Shown here: positions 34,504 to 46,509 of the stretch, in pieces
How the letters are laid out: every line of letters starts with the position of its first letter
Numbering within the stretch: the stretch's first letter is position 1
From: Arachnopeziza araneosa
Taxonomy: Eukaryota > Ascomycota > Leotiomycetes > Helotiales > Arachnopezizaceae
Length of the DNA: 64,000 nucleotides
Assembly (NCBI GenBank): GCA_003988855.1
Contig: QYAI01000040.1
Location: 124,001-188,000 of the forward strand
Direction: 5' to 3'
Translations under genes and position numbers: made by a program
Notes under the pieces: model-generated
Databases searched by the model: none
What the model saw: only the letters and a program-made list of their open reading frames with translations
Told to the model about the DNA's origin: nothing

Positions 34504-36531
34504 TTAATTATTCCTGACTGCAGGTACCACCCTCCTCGGCTTTTTCTCCCAAATAAAAAGACTTGCAACAAGCCCAACAGCCGTCATAGCAGTCAGGAAG
34601 ATATCCTGCTGATTATAGCCCTCAGCAAACGCTCTTCTAATAGCCGTTTCTTGACTTGGACTTAGATTGTGAATTGCGGAAAGAGAGTCTGATATAGCTG
34701 CTGCTTGTTCGGGCGTGATTAAAGATCGTAATTGAGGGCGAAGGTGGTTGTTCAGGATTGTAGAGCTAGAAGGAGTTAGTATGAAAGATGAGATGAGATG
34801 TGATGAGGAGGAGATGTCAGACCATATCGCTAATGAGATTGTTCCACCGAGAACACGCACTTGGGTTAGTGCTCCCATTGTCACAGCTGGATTTGTATTA
34901 GCTCAGGTTGAACCTCAGTATGGATTGAAATACCTAGATTCTTCTCATCCACGACTAATCTTCCCAGAGTCAAGATGGTACTCAGACTTAATCCGAACCC
35001 AATTCCCATAAGAACTTCAAACCCATACTGTTCTTTCGTGATAACAAGACGATCCGTTGGAAGCGAACAAGTCAATCCCACACCCACAACCTGCAATACC
35101 GCACCAACCAATATCAAATAAACAGGCGGGACGCTCAAATTGGACGTCAAGTACCCCGATGCAGCTGTAGCAGCGGGCGAAGTCAGCAGCAGCGGAAGCA
35201 GAGCTAAACCCGCCTTCAGTGGGGAGAAACCATAAACCGCTTGTGCGCGCTGAGGGATGTTAACCACGATTGCGACGAAGGGGAAACCGACGAAGAAGGC
35301 AAACGCCAACATAGCGGCTAGGATACGGATTTTGAGCAGACTGAGAGGGAAAGTAGGTTCTTGTGTTGAACTTGAGCGTTCGATGAACCATTCCCAAAGA
35401 ATGAATGATATACCGGATACACCGCCCAGGACGACGGTAGTGAGGATTACAGGCGAGTTCCATGGATAGCGGGATCCAGCTTCTTCGAGGGCGAAGACTA
35501 GGAGGATGGAGAAAGCAAGAAGGAGGAAGGTCCCCAGCAAGTCGAGGCGAGAGAGTGAGTGCCGGGTGAATTTTGAGCGGATATGTGTTAGGAGTTTTGT
35601 TTCTGCCGTGGGGATGGAGGACGGGAGAGTGAGAGACACAAGAAGTAGGGCGATGCAACCTGCTGGCGCGCTGTGATCATCAGAATCAAAATCGAAGATA
35701 TCCAAGGAAAACGGCTCACTTCAACAAAAACACCCATCTCCACTGCCCATTCGTATTAATCGCACCACCCAACACCGGCCCCAACACACTGGCAAGTATA
35801 AACACCGTTGAAACAACAGCAATATAGTTTCCAAATTTCTCTGGCGGCACCAACGTTGGAGCAATAACCATAATCATGGAATAGATACCAGAAGCTCCCA
35901 TGCCTTGAAGAGCTCTAAATACGATCCTATATCCATCTTGTTAACAGAACTCAGATTTCGGATGGGAATGCTTACAATTCTATAATCCCATTCGCAGCTC
36001 CGCATAAGATGGAGAAGAGAGTGAAGATGGCGAGGGCTAGAAGGAGCATTGTTTTCCGCCCAAAAACATCGCTGAATTTGGCATAGATAACGAGGAAGCC
36101 TACTTGATTAGCTTGTTTGATAGGGCTCTCAAATTGACTTACCAGTATAGGTGAGTAGGTACGCAGTCACGATCCAATCTCGCAAGTGGAAACCATTTAG
36201 AGAATTGGTGATGGAGACGAGAGATGTGCTGACTATCGTTGTTTCGAGCGTGGATAGGAAGAGACTTAGCCATATTCTGGGTGAGATGCTTAGTGATGGC
36301 TTTGAGGAACGGGATGGGTTGAGATGCATACCCTCCAGTAAGAACATGCAGCCTCCAGCCCGAAAGATATTGTTGTGTTTTCCTTTCTTCCGTTCCAACA
36401 GTTTCCGTAGTGTTCTCATCTGCGACGCCAGCAATTGGCTCTTTCGGTAATACAGCTAGCTCTCTATCTGGATCAATAGTACTCTCTCGCCCCGTTTCAA
36501 CATCATTTCCACGTTTTTGGATTTCATCCAT
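34504..36531 (-). CDS. MFS drug/multidrug-type transporter (14-TM size)
   Basis: Six exons: 36531-36332, 36276-36143, 36099-35976, 35926-35720, 35670-34934, 34886-34504; introns of 43-55 nt; 594 residues. The first 60 residues are hydrophilic and acidic. Membrane helices begin at GGIWLSLFLSTLETTIVSTSL. The loop A motif is AKFSDVFGRK; motif C-like GPVLGGAIN is followed by N-G-Q-W-R-W-V-F-L-L-N-A-P, a hallmark of the DHA14 / polyketide-efflux-like fungal group. Length and helix count fit about 14 TM segments. The tail is basic. It probably exports toxic or secondary metabolites by proton antiport; the substrate cannot be read from sequence. The second acceptor was chosen to give L-T-Y-T-G-F-L-V-I; a site 3 nt upstream is also possible. 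Confidence 0.87.
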
Positions 36532-37220
36532 GGTAATCCTACTTGTTAAAATTGTTTAAACAACAAAAGTCTTGCAAGAGTATAAACGCAAAACACGAGA
36601 GATCAGTTCATTCCGAGCGAATATCTGGCCTGTTTGAAACTGGCAAATCACGTGCTAAAATGTGCTGCGCCGCTCTTCTACAACATCACCACTCCGGGGA
36701 ACTTTACACAGCGCAGAATAGGATGGGCAGAGGGTGTAACTGGCTCCAACCTTACGCTTATCAATGTCGATCATCCTAAAAATCTAGTGTCTTAAAGTGA
36801 GGTTGATTCATGGCGGTGGGATGTGGCGTGATGATACCCTCTCGCTTAATATACCCTCAGAGTCGAATAGGGGCGAGCAGGGGAGAACGGAAGTGTTTCC
36901 TAGGACGACGCCTCAATACGCCACGAAATCAGGAACAGGCAAAGTGTGTCCTGCCACGCTTACTACTGTCTTAGACATCAATTTACACTCTTTTTAGCAC
37001 GTGGTTTCTGGCTTCAACACTAAATGCAACTGCCGAGCTATAGACTGATTGAGCCTTGGCAGAAGAAAAGCCCCGTGGAGGATCAGGAGCTGAGATTATT
37101 ACTTCGATGTTTCAACACTATCGGATAGGAAATTCGTTCGACATATACATAAGGGAAACGGAATCTGTAAATACAGCCAGCGTTACATTCCTTCGCCAAC
37201 CAAGTCCCTCCTCATGCTTA
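36532..37220. other. Intergenic upstream of the MFS gene
   Basis: 689 bp with the MFS promoter and the 3' flank of the GRDP-like gene. An AATCACGTGC motif lies near 36648. No ORF is supported. Confidence 0.35.
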
Positions 37221-39228
37221 CTAGCCACTACCACCACCACCACCACAAGATGCAGAATTCTGAGGAGGAGGAATGGTAGCACAATTCCCCCCATCAAAGT
37301 GCCTATTCAAGCATAGTTAGTCTCCGTTCAACAGAGAGACGAACAAAATAAATAGGTAAACTTACCCGCCACACTGCGCACCCCCAAGCGCGGCACCGCC
37401 ACCTTCAAAAGTCCCAGCACCGTCAAGTCCACCGGAAATGTAGTTGTAGTAGTCTAATGGCTTTCGATCATACCATGTCGCGGGGTAGATGGGGAAATCC
37501 AGCGGTTCTGTCACTTGCGGCCGATGAGGAGATACTCCGTTGGTAACGGTGGGGTCGCCAAAGCCGCGGGCGGCGACAAGGAGAGGCCCGGGGGTCGATT
37601 AGTAAAATATTATGAGTGGATGTGTGACAGATTCTGAGAGATAAGGAATGGTCATGGACTAGACTGATGTGAAAAATCATTTGAACAGAACGAAAGAGCC
37701 TCCAGAGAATCAACTTACCATCGAGATTTCCCCCATTGCTCCTGCATGAACTTAGCATTGGATATCTGGCTACTTATGCTCGCTTGTATTTCAGCATGTT
37801 GGTGGAGTAGCTTTTGACTGGGACTCGAATCTGACATTGCTACTTTTATCAGTCGTTTCATGAAGCTTCTCTTACTACCGTTTTCACCACCAGCAGACAT
37901 AGAAGGCGCTGGAGCTTGATTGGCAATTTGTTGATCGAGTGCAGCTAATTGCTGTAATGTATGACGTAATCCGTTGGCCATTCCTTCGATTTTATTTTGG
38001 TGCTCAACGTCGAATTCCCACTGGGTGAGTCGTTAGATGATTTCTGGAAGATAAGAGCTAATGCTTACAAGGCGGAGTTGTGCTACGGTCAGATTTGAAG
38101 GTGGAGTTTTGTCCCCTGTAGAGAGTCCAGCTCTTTCGTTTCGAACCATAGCTGCTGGAGAGGGACTCAAGTAGTCCTCAGAATAGTTAGTTTCCCAAGC
38201 AGTGATAGTCTCCTGTAGGCCGCTGTTCAGCTCTCCTTCACCAATGGTATCGTCGTGGTTGATCCATCATCCGACGTGGTGGTTGCACCAAGGAAGGTAA
38301 TTTGACGGCGACAGCTGATGTGTATGCCAGAATAGATCGATATCCAGAGCCGGAACCGGGTTTGAGGTTGCACGGAGTCGATTCAAGTTCATGAATTTAC
38401 AGTACCGTTGCTGAGAATCCGACAACAAAGAATTAGGAACAGGGTCGTACGGGTAGACGATTGTGATCTTCCGGGCAAAACCTATTTGTCGCTTCACGGC
38501 TGCGATAAGGTCGAGGCTGAATGGTGGTGGTGGTTGGAACTGAAATCTTCTTGGGTCATATGATGGTTGAATGGTCATGAATGTTGAGAGAGGAGCTTGA
38601 TTGGGAATCTGTGAGCCATCACCGAATTGCGTGACTTTAACTAGATTATAGGGTATTGTCGGGTATCTCGTACTCCACAAATGGATTGCAACATCGTCTC
38701 TGAAAATCCTGTTATTTTGCTTCACAATTGCTTGTAATTTCATAAGAGGGAAATCGAGAAGTCCAGTAAGACCGCTGTAGTGGGGGTTTGACGAGATGTC
38801 ATGTACGAACTTTAGTGGTGACAGCATATGAGTGTGCATCATAAGAGCAATATCCCTAAAAATATTAGCCCTAATGCATCCCTAGAACTGAACGCTCACC
38901 AATCTGGCGTTGGCCAGGTTTCGGTAGGTGTATGTCTCAAAGAAACCAAGAGATCAAGGTACAGTCTATATCTATAATCGGCGACCCGCAGATAGTGATC
39001 TGTAAAACCTTGGGATTGTTCGGGAGTGTAGCCTTGCCTAAATAATATAGAGACTAAAGGATTCATAGTTCCAAAGGCATCATAAACAGCGATAAACATC
39101 CGCAAGAGATTTAAATGTGCCTTAAACATGTCAGTAAATATTGTTTTACTTATGGTCAAAATGCTCACCTGGGCTTTGGCTGCAGAAAATGCGCCATTGT
39201 CTTGTGAGAGTACCTCGAGAGAAGTCAT
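37221..39228 (-). pseudogene. GRDP-like (glycine-rich domain, DUF1399) protein gene, probably broken
   Basis: Exons read as 39228-39169, 39120-38900, 38855-38069, 38020-37719, then about 37600-37366 and 37302-37221. The family core is clear: an Arg-Leu-Tyr-Leu-Asp block near the N terminus, PALDIDLFWHTHQLSP, and WINHDD. Between them an in-frame TGA (38269-38267) stands where Arg or Lys is expected (G-[stop]-W-I-N-H-D-D), although the frame stays open beyond it. Further on, the exon coding LLVAARGFGDP and the Gly-rich end CGGGGGGSG cannot be joined: no AG exists on the minus strand between the TACTAAT branch-like site (~37600) and that exon, and later AGs are out of phase. Relatives are cytosolic proteins of unclear role. 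Assembly error is the alternative to decay. Confidence 0.65.
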
Positions 39229-40392
39229 CTTCGGCAAAGAAGCAGAGATAAGAGTTTCTCCAACTGTTGCGAGATCACTTCGATGCCCTCAAGAACTTTA
39301 TATACCAAACAGTGACTTCTGCCACAGGACGAAAGTCGTAGGGCTGGGTATCGAAATGTTCAGCTGGGGGTGGCTGAGCAGCCAACGTCAAGTGAAACAG
39401 AACACCAATACTCCAATGCAGTTATAAAAAATATTGATTCTATCGTACTGCGCAAGCTACCGCTTTCGGAAATATGAAAGTGCGAAATGGTTGAGGCAGT
39501 GGATAGCTGCAGCAGCTGAAATATGTTGTCTCAGAAATTAACGAATGCATAACTCTGATAACCTACCATATTATTGTAGTGTCGGCAATTGTGACACAAA
39601 TATTGGAGAATCAGGAAAATGGTTCAAGGAGTTGATGCTTGCTTTGACAAAAGTCTGATGGGATTGGGTTAGGCTATTCTTCAAACGTGACTAGCGCTAG
39701 TCGTTCTATGTGTATTTCGATACCGCTCAACAACCAGTCAGCATCATACATACCAGATAGAGATTGAGAAATAACTCTTAAAAGGGAGGAAGTGTGAGTA
39801 CGGTAAAAGAGTTGATTTTGGGTTGGATTCAGAGATCTGGAAAGCTACGTAATCCTAGATCGGCTTTCCAAGTCGTCATCATAAATTCCACAACAAAAGA
39901 TAAAAGAGCACCCAAGGGTATATATATTTCAGGCTCGGGATTTCAACAAGTTAACTTAAAAAAAATCTAGTGTTCGGGACTATTTAACGAGATCGCTCTA
40001 GGTGGCTATAATGCCATCATATACGCAAGGGATACTTCCCTGGATTTAGATGTGACGATGTGTGTGTTAAACTGCAAATGATCTTTTTGAATATGATTTT
40101 GTTGGTTTTTCTTATCTCTCCCTTTGGGGATAGTTTCACGGGGGGTTGGTCTTTGCAACCTATTTACAAGTCCCTGATTCAAAATTTTATACACCAATAC
40201 TTCCAGAACCATTCCATGCACAAATGCAAATAACCCAGGTGCATAACCGATTCCAAATACACAATGGATCATGACCTTCTCCTATGCCAGTCCTCTTACG
40301 CCTGAAATGCTCAATGGTTCGCCGTCTAATGCAAGGGTATCGTATCGTTCGTGTCTATTTTGTCGTTTTGTACAATCATTTCATCGCTTGAA
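39229..40392. other. Intergenic, 1.16 kb
   Basis: Holds the GRDP-like promoter and the LicD 3' flank, and is AT-rich. The 88-codon minus-strand frame 40272-40006 begins with an ATG (MIHCVFGIGYAP..) but has no recognisable domain and is not called. Confidence 0.35.
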
Positions 40393-41377
40393 CTAAAATA
40401 CTCGAAGGAGATTTGATAATCCAGTTCGGGGTTGTTCGGGCGCAAGGCTTCGTGGGATATGTGGTCGAGCCACGTCTCCCTGTTTGACGTTTCCAACTGT
40501 GCCTGCTGCGGCTTTATAATTTTTAACTTTGACCCATTCTTTCTGCTCTGGGACCCATTTATGACTGGAAAGTGTTAGTTAAGATGCGGTAAAAATAAAC
40601 AAACAGGACTAACCCCTGGAACATAGTTCGAGTCAATGCCTTGGCAGAATACTCTTCTGTCAACACACGATCAAATGAATATGGGACCAAAGCAGGGACT
40701 CCTTCAAATTCCGTCTCTCTCAGAGGATAAATATCTCTCGTCCGATAGCGGTGGAAATTCTTGCAGCTCCAAATGCCAGGCTGACTACTAGGATTCGTCT
40801 CACTCAGGCCCGTAATGTCGATGAAGAGACCATTCCGTACGTCAATCCACCTCGCATCAATCACATTTGCACCATCTCCTCTTGTCCTGTTCACGATGTT
40901 CGGGTTGACATCTAATAAGTACTCGCGATTGATCTGAGCTCCGTCAGGATCCGTCCAGGTGTAATTGTGCATTGTCATGTTGAGGTTCTTTCCCAACCAG
41001 AACAATGTCGCCGCCGAGACCTGCGTATCTAGGTCCCAATCCCAGGGCATGATCTTTCCGTTCCACCACCATCCTAGCAATGTTCCGTGTGCAATCCATG
41101 TTTCGAGGTTCTGTTCCCGAAACGCTATCAGGTAAGATCGGACCAAGTGAAGAAGGGTATCGCCACGCTCTTCATAGGTAACTGGAGAGCCTTTGTAGTA
41201 TCTGATATCGTAATGACCGAGCTCGTCTGTCCCCCCTGGCTCGTGGAAGTATTTGGTATCTGGGCCTTCTGGCTTTGGTTTTATGGGTCTCCCAGGGCGT
41301 CCTTTTACATTTTGGCCGACAGCCCCTGCGACGAGAGATGGGACGAGAGTGCAGACGAAGAGGCTCAAGAACTTCAT
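40393..41377 (-). CDS. Secreted or Golgi-lumenal LicD-family phosphotransferase-like protein
   Basis: Exons 41377-40614 and 40564-40393, intron 49 nt, 311 residues. Residues 1-19 (MKFLSLFVCTLVPSLVAGA) are a signal peptide or anchor. The LicD core is complete: ETWIAHGTLLGWWWNGKIMPWD followed by W-D-L-D, the D-x-D metal/nucleotide motif, then VIDARWIDVRNGLFIDITGLS. Splicing gives M-F-Q-G-H-K-W-V-P-E-Q-K-E-W-V, the usual LicD finish. Fungal members resemble Mnn4-type proteins involved in adding phospho-sugars to glycans or cell-wall mannans. The gene stands alone. The donor acceptor was not identified from context. Confidence 0.85.
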
Positions 41378-43861
41378 GTTGGTTGGAGTCGAAGAACTTT
41401 TGGAGGCGTGCTATGAATACATCCAGAGAAGACGAAGCAGGTTTCGCTCGGGATCTCTTTGTTCAGGTTTATAAGCCTGGGGATTAGAATTGGTAAGGCA
41501 ATAGGAGACTCTTGGCGCGAGGCAGCTTTAGGTAAAAATGGTCGTGTGCTATTTCTGATCTGCCTTCTGCCAAGTGATAGGAAACCCTCTATATTCTTGG
41601 CGGATGGCCACGGTTCGACGAGGGCGAGATGAAACGCGAGAGAGGGACGAGGAGGAGGATACGTGTTTTTGGAGCAATGCGGCGACGACAACAGTCAATG
41701 GTAAAGATGGAATAGCAGATGTAGAGTGAAGAGCAGCACCCAGAATGAGGCAGGTGGGCATGCGAACAGTTTTGTTTCTCCAGAGTTGGTTATTCCTGGC
41801 CGTGGTGAACCATGTTAGATTTGATTAGATTCGACCATCTCGCGGCTGTGATTCGGTCGCCGCAGGGCCCCAGTCTACAGGGTCCGTCGAACTGGAAACA
41901 GGGGCAGCGACAAGTGGGAAGGTGGCAGGTGCGAGGGATTGCGTAGGCCCAGCTTAAAACAGAATCATGAGCAGACGGCGAAAGTGCAGCCATGCGCCGG
42001 GAGCACAACGAACATACCACATCACCAGGGTTCGACCCGCACTCGTGCATTTTCAGAAGAGCCAACGTGTGGCTTGTGTTTGAAGGGAAAACCCAACCTA
42101 CTACCTATCTACCTCCCACATCTAACTTCAATCCAGACCCTCACCTAGCGAATCCCCACGCGCAGAGCCATTTGGTTCATCATGGCAGCGTTTCTCGTCA
42201 ACATCATCCACCTTATCGCCCAGAGGATTCCGACAGCCCTTGTGCACGATTTGTGGAAGTCTCCATCCGATACGCCCACGAACCTGCCCACAACTCGCGT
42301 TGCCGTCCGAGCCTTTCTCCCTCTGGCCCACTGAAGCCACCCGTGATCCCTTTACCGCCTCTGAGATTCTTGGGAGAGGTGGAACAGGGTACGAATGGAC
42401 GTAGCTCACGTCACCGAGCGACGACACGCGGCCTGCGAGATGCGAGGGAGACAGCTATGATTTCATACGACTCTACGCTTCGTTTCGAGCAAAGGACCCT
42501 AGAAATCTTGAGATCCATCATCTTGGGAACGGGATCTGAATTCTCCTGTGGATCAGAGGCTGCTTCACCTTCTCAGAATTGTCAATCAGCAGCTCTGTCC
42601 TATCACATCTCTGCAAATTATGTTTCATCGCAAACCTCGTCAGATCCAAGCCAGACCAAGATGTGGTTGACAGCCACAAGACTTCATCTGGACGGGACAT
42701 TTATTGCCAAGACGGTCCGGCGTTCTTGCAAGATATCCCCTCATCTAAAAACTGGATTGCTGTCGTGTGCTCATTTATCGCATGGAGCTTGGCCAGAGGA
42801 TTGCACTAACGGACCAACTTCCAAGCCAGGAAAACCGCCTTCATCCTACAACGGTGATATAGCAAAGAGAGGATATCGCGACCATGTTTGTTAAGGCTGG
42901 CTTGTTTATCCAATATGCGCAAAATGCCAAGCCGGAATGGCGGCATGCTACACGCCTCTCCCAACTTCCTGGGGCGCAGGGGAGATTCTGCGCGCATTGA
43001 TTTTGCGGGGGACTTAACGCTTTCTTGTTATGATGTTATGATGTTATGATTCTCGCTATCAAAAACCAGCCGCACTCAAGACGAGGGAGGCAGGTCATCA
43101 AGGACATTAAGCTTCCTTTCTAGGAATTCACTTGCTAGACTTCTCGAAGCTTCAGCCACTACTCTTCCAGGATTTCCCGCCTTCCTTATCACGCCTCATC
43201 CGGCAACCCCACTCAATTCCAGCCGTCGCAAGATAACCATATCACCCAAGTTTGTTGTTTTTTCGTTTCCTTGTGTCAAAAGTATCAATGTATCTTTTTT
43301 ACGAGATCCTGCCGGGTTTGTAAATTCCGAGGTTACTTATGGCATTGATGATACGAGTCGAATTTAGAGTGATCAACCGAATCGGCGGCAAAGTGTGTGA
43401 AACCAGTGGCTTGCGGGACTTGGTGCCGATGGTAAAGTTTTGGCCTTAGGCGTGAGGCTCCGCGCGAGGCCATATCACTTCTTCGTCCCAACCCTGGGAA
43501 TGGATTTGGTGTTTCAATAGTCGCTAACAGCTTTTTACCTTTGAGACGCTATTCAAACCCAGGGATTATGGCCAACTTTAAACCAACATCCTTAAATAGA
43601 GTGCATGGATTACCTTCTTGATAGAACTTAAACGATCTTTCGTATTCGCCTCACGGCCTCGCTAGGAGCTCGCCTGTTTTGGCCGAAGGTCAACATCAAA
43701 TTGATTTTACTCACGCTGTAGAGGTAGTCATGCCTTGACTTCGGATAGTGAGGTGATGTAAATGGAAATTTCAGATCCGAAACTAGGGCTATATGCCCCT
43801 CATATATGTATTTAAGGTGAAGCAAGCTTACTACCATTTCTTAGTAAGATCTTACATATCC
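41378..43861. other. Long gene-poor interval, 2.5 kb
   Basis: No gene could be supported. The longest frame, 41992-42894 (+, 300 codons), is Ser/Pro/His-rich with no domain or splice pattern. Nested in another frame, an ATG at 42182 encodes a short hydrophobic-start peptide (MAAFLVNIIHLIAQRIP..) of about 50 residues. A small direct repeat TGTTATGA x3 lies at 43027-43050. Right-hand sequence is AT-rich. Confidence 0.4.
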
Positions 43862-46130
43862 TTAGAATAACTCCCTCTCCAGCGTCTCTCTCACTAATCT
43901 CTCCCTAGCAGCAAGTTTCACCTGTTTGACTCTCGTATCTACTTCTGTTTCCTTGGCACTTATAACATCATTCTCCACGCATTCGTGTGCAAGGTATCTG
44001 TCCTCTGCTTTCGGTATCTTGCCGCAGACTTGGCAGGAGAGGATCGCGTTTGCCATATTTGGGGCGCAGGTTGTGTTGCAATTGTTCTGATGCTGTATTG
44101 TGTTATTGTCTATTCAGAGATCAATGCTTGGAATGGAGGATGCGAAAGACTTACGCTTTCAAGGGAGAGCTTGGATTGGAATTCTTTCGAGCACATTGAG
44201 CATTTCCAGGGATATGTTGTAACTGTGGAGTCGTCTTCGACCGATGTTATGATTTCTGGAGGTGGTAGCTCAAAGATTTCCTCCGTTGACTGGCCTTCTC
44301 GAGTTGAGCTCGTCGTTGAGGGTCCTATTTTACTACCAGGCTTTGTTTTATATCTCAAAGATCTTTGGTCAATTCTACCATCTCCTCTCAGAAGTCTTCC
44401 GGTTGAATCTCGCTTCCTTCCCAATGCGAGATCACGTACTTGATATGTGACTACTTCTTTAGTCCTTAGATGTGAAATATCCGATTTGCGCCTCTCAGTC
44501 ATTTCATCTGTGTTGTCTTCTCTCCATATCTTTGGTTCTGAAATTGGGGGTTTTACTGCTCCAGGACGAGGAGAGTTCGTTCTCCTTGTGAAATCTCCAG
44601 TTGATTTTGGCGTTGATACATAGACTACGACCTGTGGGGCCCATTTCTCTTGCGGTCTAGAATCCACTGGTTCGTCAAACCTGGGAGCTGTATATTCATC
44701 GCTTCCCAATATTGGAGAAGGTGCATTGGAAGAGACTAAGTCAATCACCTGACGTTCTGGTGATCTCGATGAATTGAGCTCATCTTCGCTATTGTTTTTT
44801 TCTAGTATGGATCTACAAGCTTCCGAATCGACCTTTTGTTTTTTCGATGGGAGCTCAGCTGATTGTTCTACCGGAGATGGTGTCCGAATTTCTCTTTCCT
44901 GTTCATATTTTCGTTTCATGGACGAGGCCAGTAGTAGAGCGGGACGAATTGTTTTGCGTTCTAACTGATGCATTCGCCCGCTCAACTGTGTCAAGACCGT
45001 TTTGAGATCATCCACTTCCCGAACTTTGTCTCCTAATTTGAGCATATCCTCTATAATAGTATCAAACTTCTTAGTGAGCGTACTAATAGCTGGGTTGTTC
45101 TGTAGAGTGAGACGCTTCTCGTTGTTCTTAACTCGTGAACTCAGCTTGTCAATCTCTTTGTGAAAGACACCCTCACTGTCACCATGATTATTTTCTCGAA
45201 TCGGGCGATTCAAAGCGAGTTCTTGTCGAACTTCTTTCATGAAGTCTTTCAGACTTCGCACGTCCACTTCAATGCGCTCAAATTTTCCAGAGATTCTCTC
45301 AATGTCTATTTTCTGACTCTCGATCGCATCCTTAGCCCACGCCCTAAAATTTTCGAGCTCTGCCTGAGCTTCCGAGTTCACTGGTTTGATGTCATTAAGT
45401 GATACTCGGCGAATGCTGCCGGGTTGTGGTCGAGATTTACTGATGGTAGATGATTTTTGTGATGTATCAGAATGGACTGACATCCTACTACTATTGAGTG
45501 ACTTCCGTTTAGCTTCCGGATGAACAGACGATCTTCCAGTAACACCTTGGGTGAAGGAAGACGAGGTCTGAGCTTTTAGAGGTAAAGGTCGAGCAACAGG
45601 CTGAGCTGTAGATGCTCTTCGTGAGGTTAATAGTTTTGAATGCGCACTTTTCAAGGCGAAAGTTTTGAGAACAGAAATCTTAGCTGTCCGCCCTGAGCCC
45701 TCGGAAATCACAGACGTCTCCGAGAGTCTCAATATCAACTGGTCTCTATGAAAGAAGAAACGTCAGCTCTATGGAATTAAACTAGATATACAAATAGAAC
45801 TGCCACTCACTTCTGTAATAAATGACCTTCAGGTGAACTGTCACACCGCAGGCCCAACACAACTTGACATTTGTGGCAGGCAACATCTTGTAATAAGCTA
45901 CGAGACCATATCAGCTGGAAATTATGAACAAAAACATAGACGACTTCATACCTATTTTCTATCTGGGATCCACCTGCAGCTTGATAGACTTTGCCTGTAA
46001 CCTCGAGTCCACGGAGTGAGAGAGCTGCATGTACAGGACTAAAATATGTATTCCCAACACCATTCCAGGAATTTCTGAATCTTCCAAGCTCCCCTTTACA
46101 TTTGAGACAGTAACAAGTAATAACTTCCAT
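43862..46130 (-). CDS. Yippee/Mis18-domain protein with C-terminal zinc-finger motifs
   Basis: Four exons: 46130-45952, 45897-45811, 45745-44155, 44092-43862; introns of 54, 65 and 62 nt; 695 residues. The N-terminal ~100 residues form a Yippee/Mis18-type zinc fold: C-L-K-C-K-G-E-L-G, then after the first splice A-C-H-K-C-Q-V-V-L-G and ILRLSETS. The middle is Ser/basic-rich with coiled coil at about 190-320. Near the end, splicing at the second of two AGs gives C-S-M-C-S-K-E-F-Q followed by S-H-Q-N-N-C, a C2HC finger, and then C-Q-V-C-G-K with H-E-C. Mis18 proteins help deposit CENP-A at centromeres. This size matches the long fungal form rather than fission yeast Mis18 (~190). The kinetochore role is inferred; a plain Yippee-like role is possible. 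Confidence 0.75.
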
Positions 46131-46509
46131 GCTTCAAGTGGTGGATTTGTCCTATCCTACGTTGGAAATGCAATGTGTCGTCGAATTTATGATTTGAAAA
46201 AGGCTGAAAGGTCAAAAACGCGCTCGTGAGAACGTGAACTTTCGCGTTTTGAGATGGGAGCAGGTCTCCAAACTTCACAACTCAATCAATACAACTTCTT
46301 GGGGATATATCAGGAGATATTGATTAGCATTGAGCAGATTGGGGAGTGTCAAGGTGAAATCAAGGGCAGAGAAGGAGGTGGGTTTCCTGTCAGCCTCGCG
46401 CTAGCGTCTTTTCGTGACAGGGATTGAATTTTCTTTCGATTGGCTCCATTGAAATTCTAGCCTCATATTGCCTTTCACATTTCTATTTACTTCATTAAGC
46501 AACAACAAG
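46131..46509. promoter_or_regulatory. Divergent promoter region, Mis18-like (-) / REX1-like (+)
   Basis: A compact 379-bp bidirectional promoter between two nuclear-function genes, with a CTTCATT-AAGCAACAACAAG leader just before the plus-strand ATG. No clear TATA box. Confidence 0.45.

Noticed and set aside
42020..42040. GGGTTCGACCC stretch resembling a tRNA T-arm
   Set aside because: The flanks do not form the other tRNA stems.
41992..42894. 300-codon plus-strand frame downstream of the LicD gene
   Set aside because: Ser/Pro/His-rich, no domain, no splice structure and overlapping frames of similar quality. It is probably chance, although its length keeps it from being impossible.
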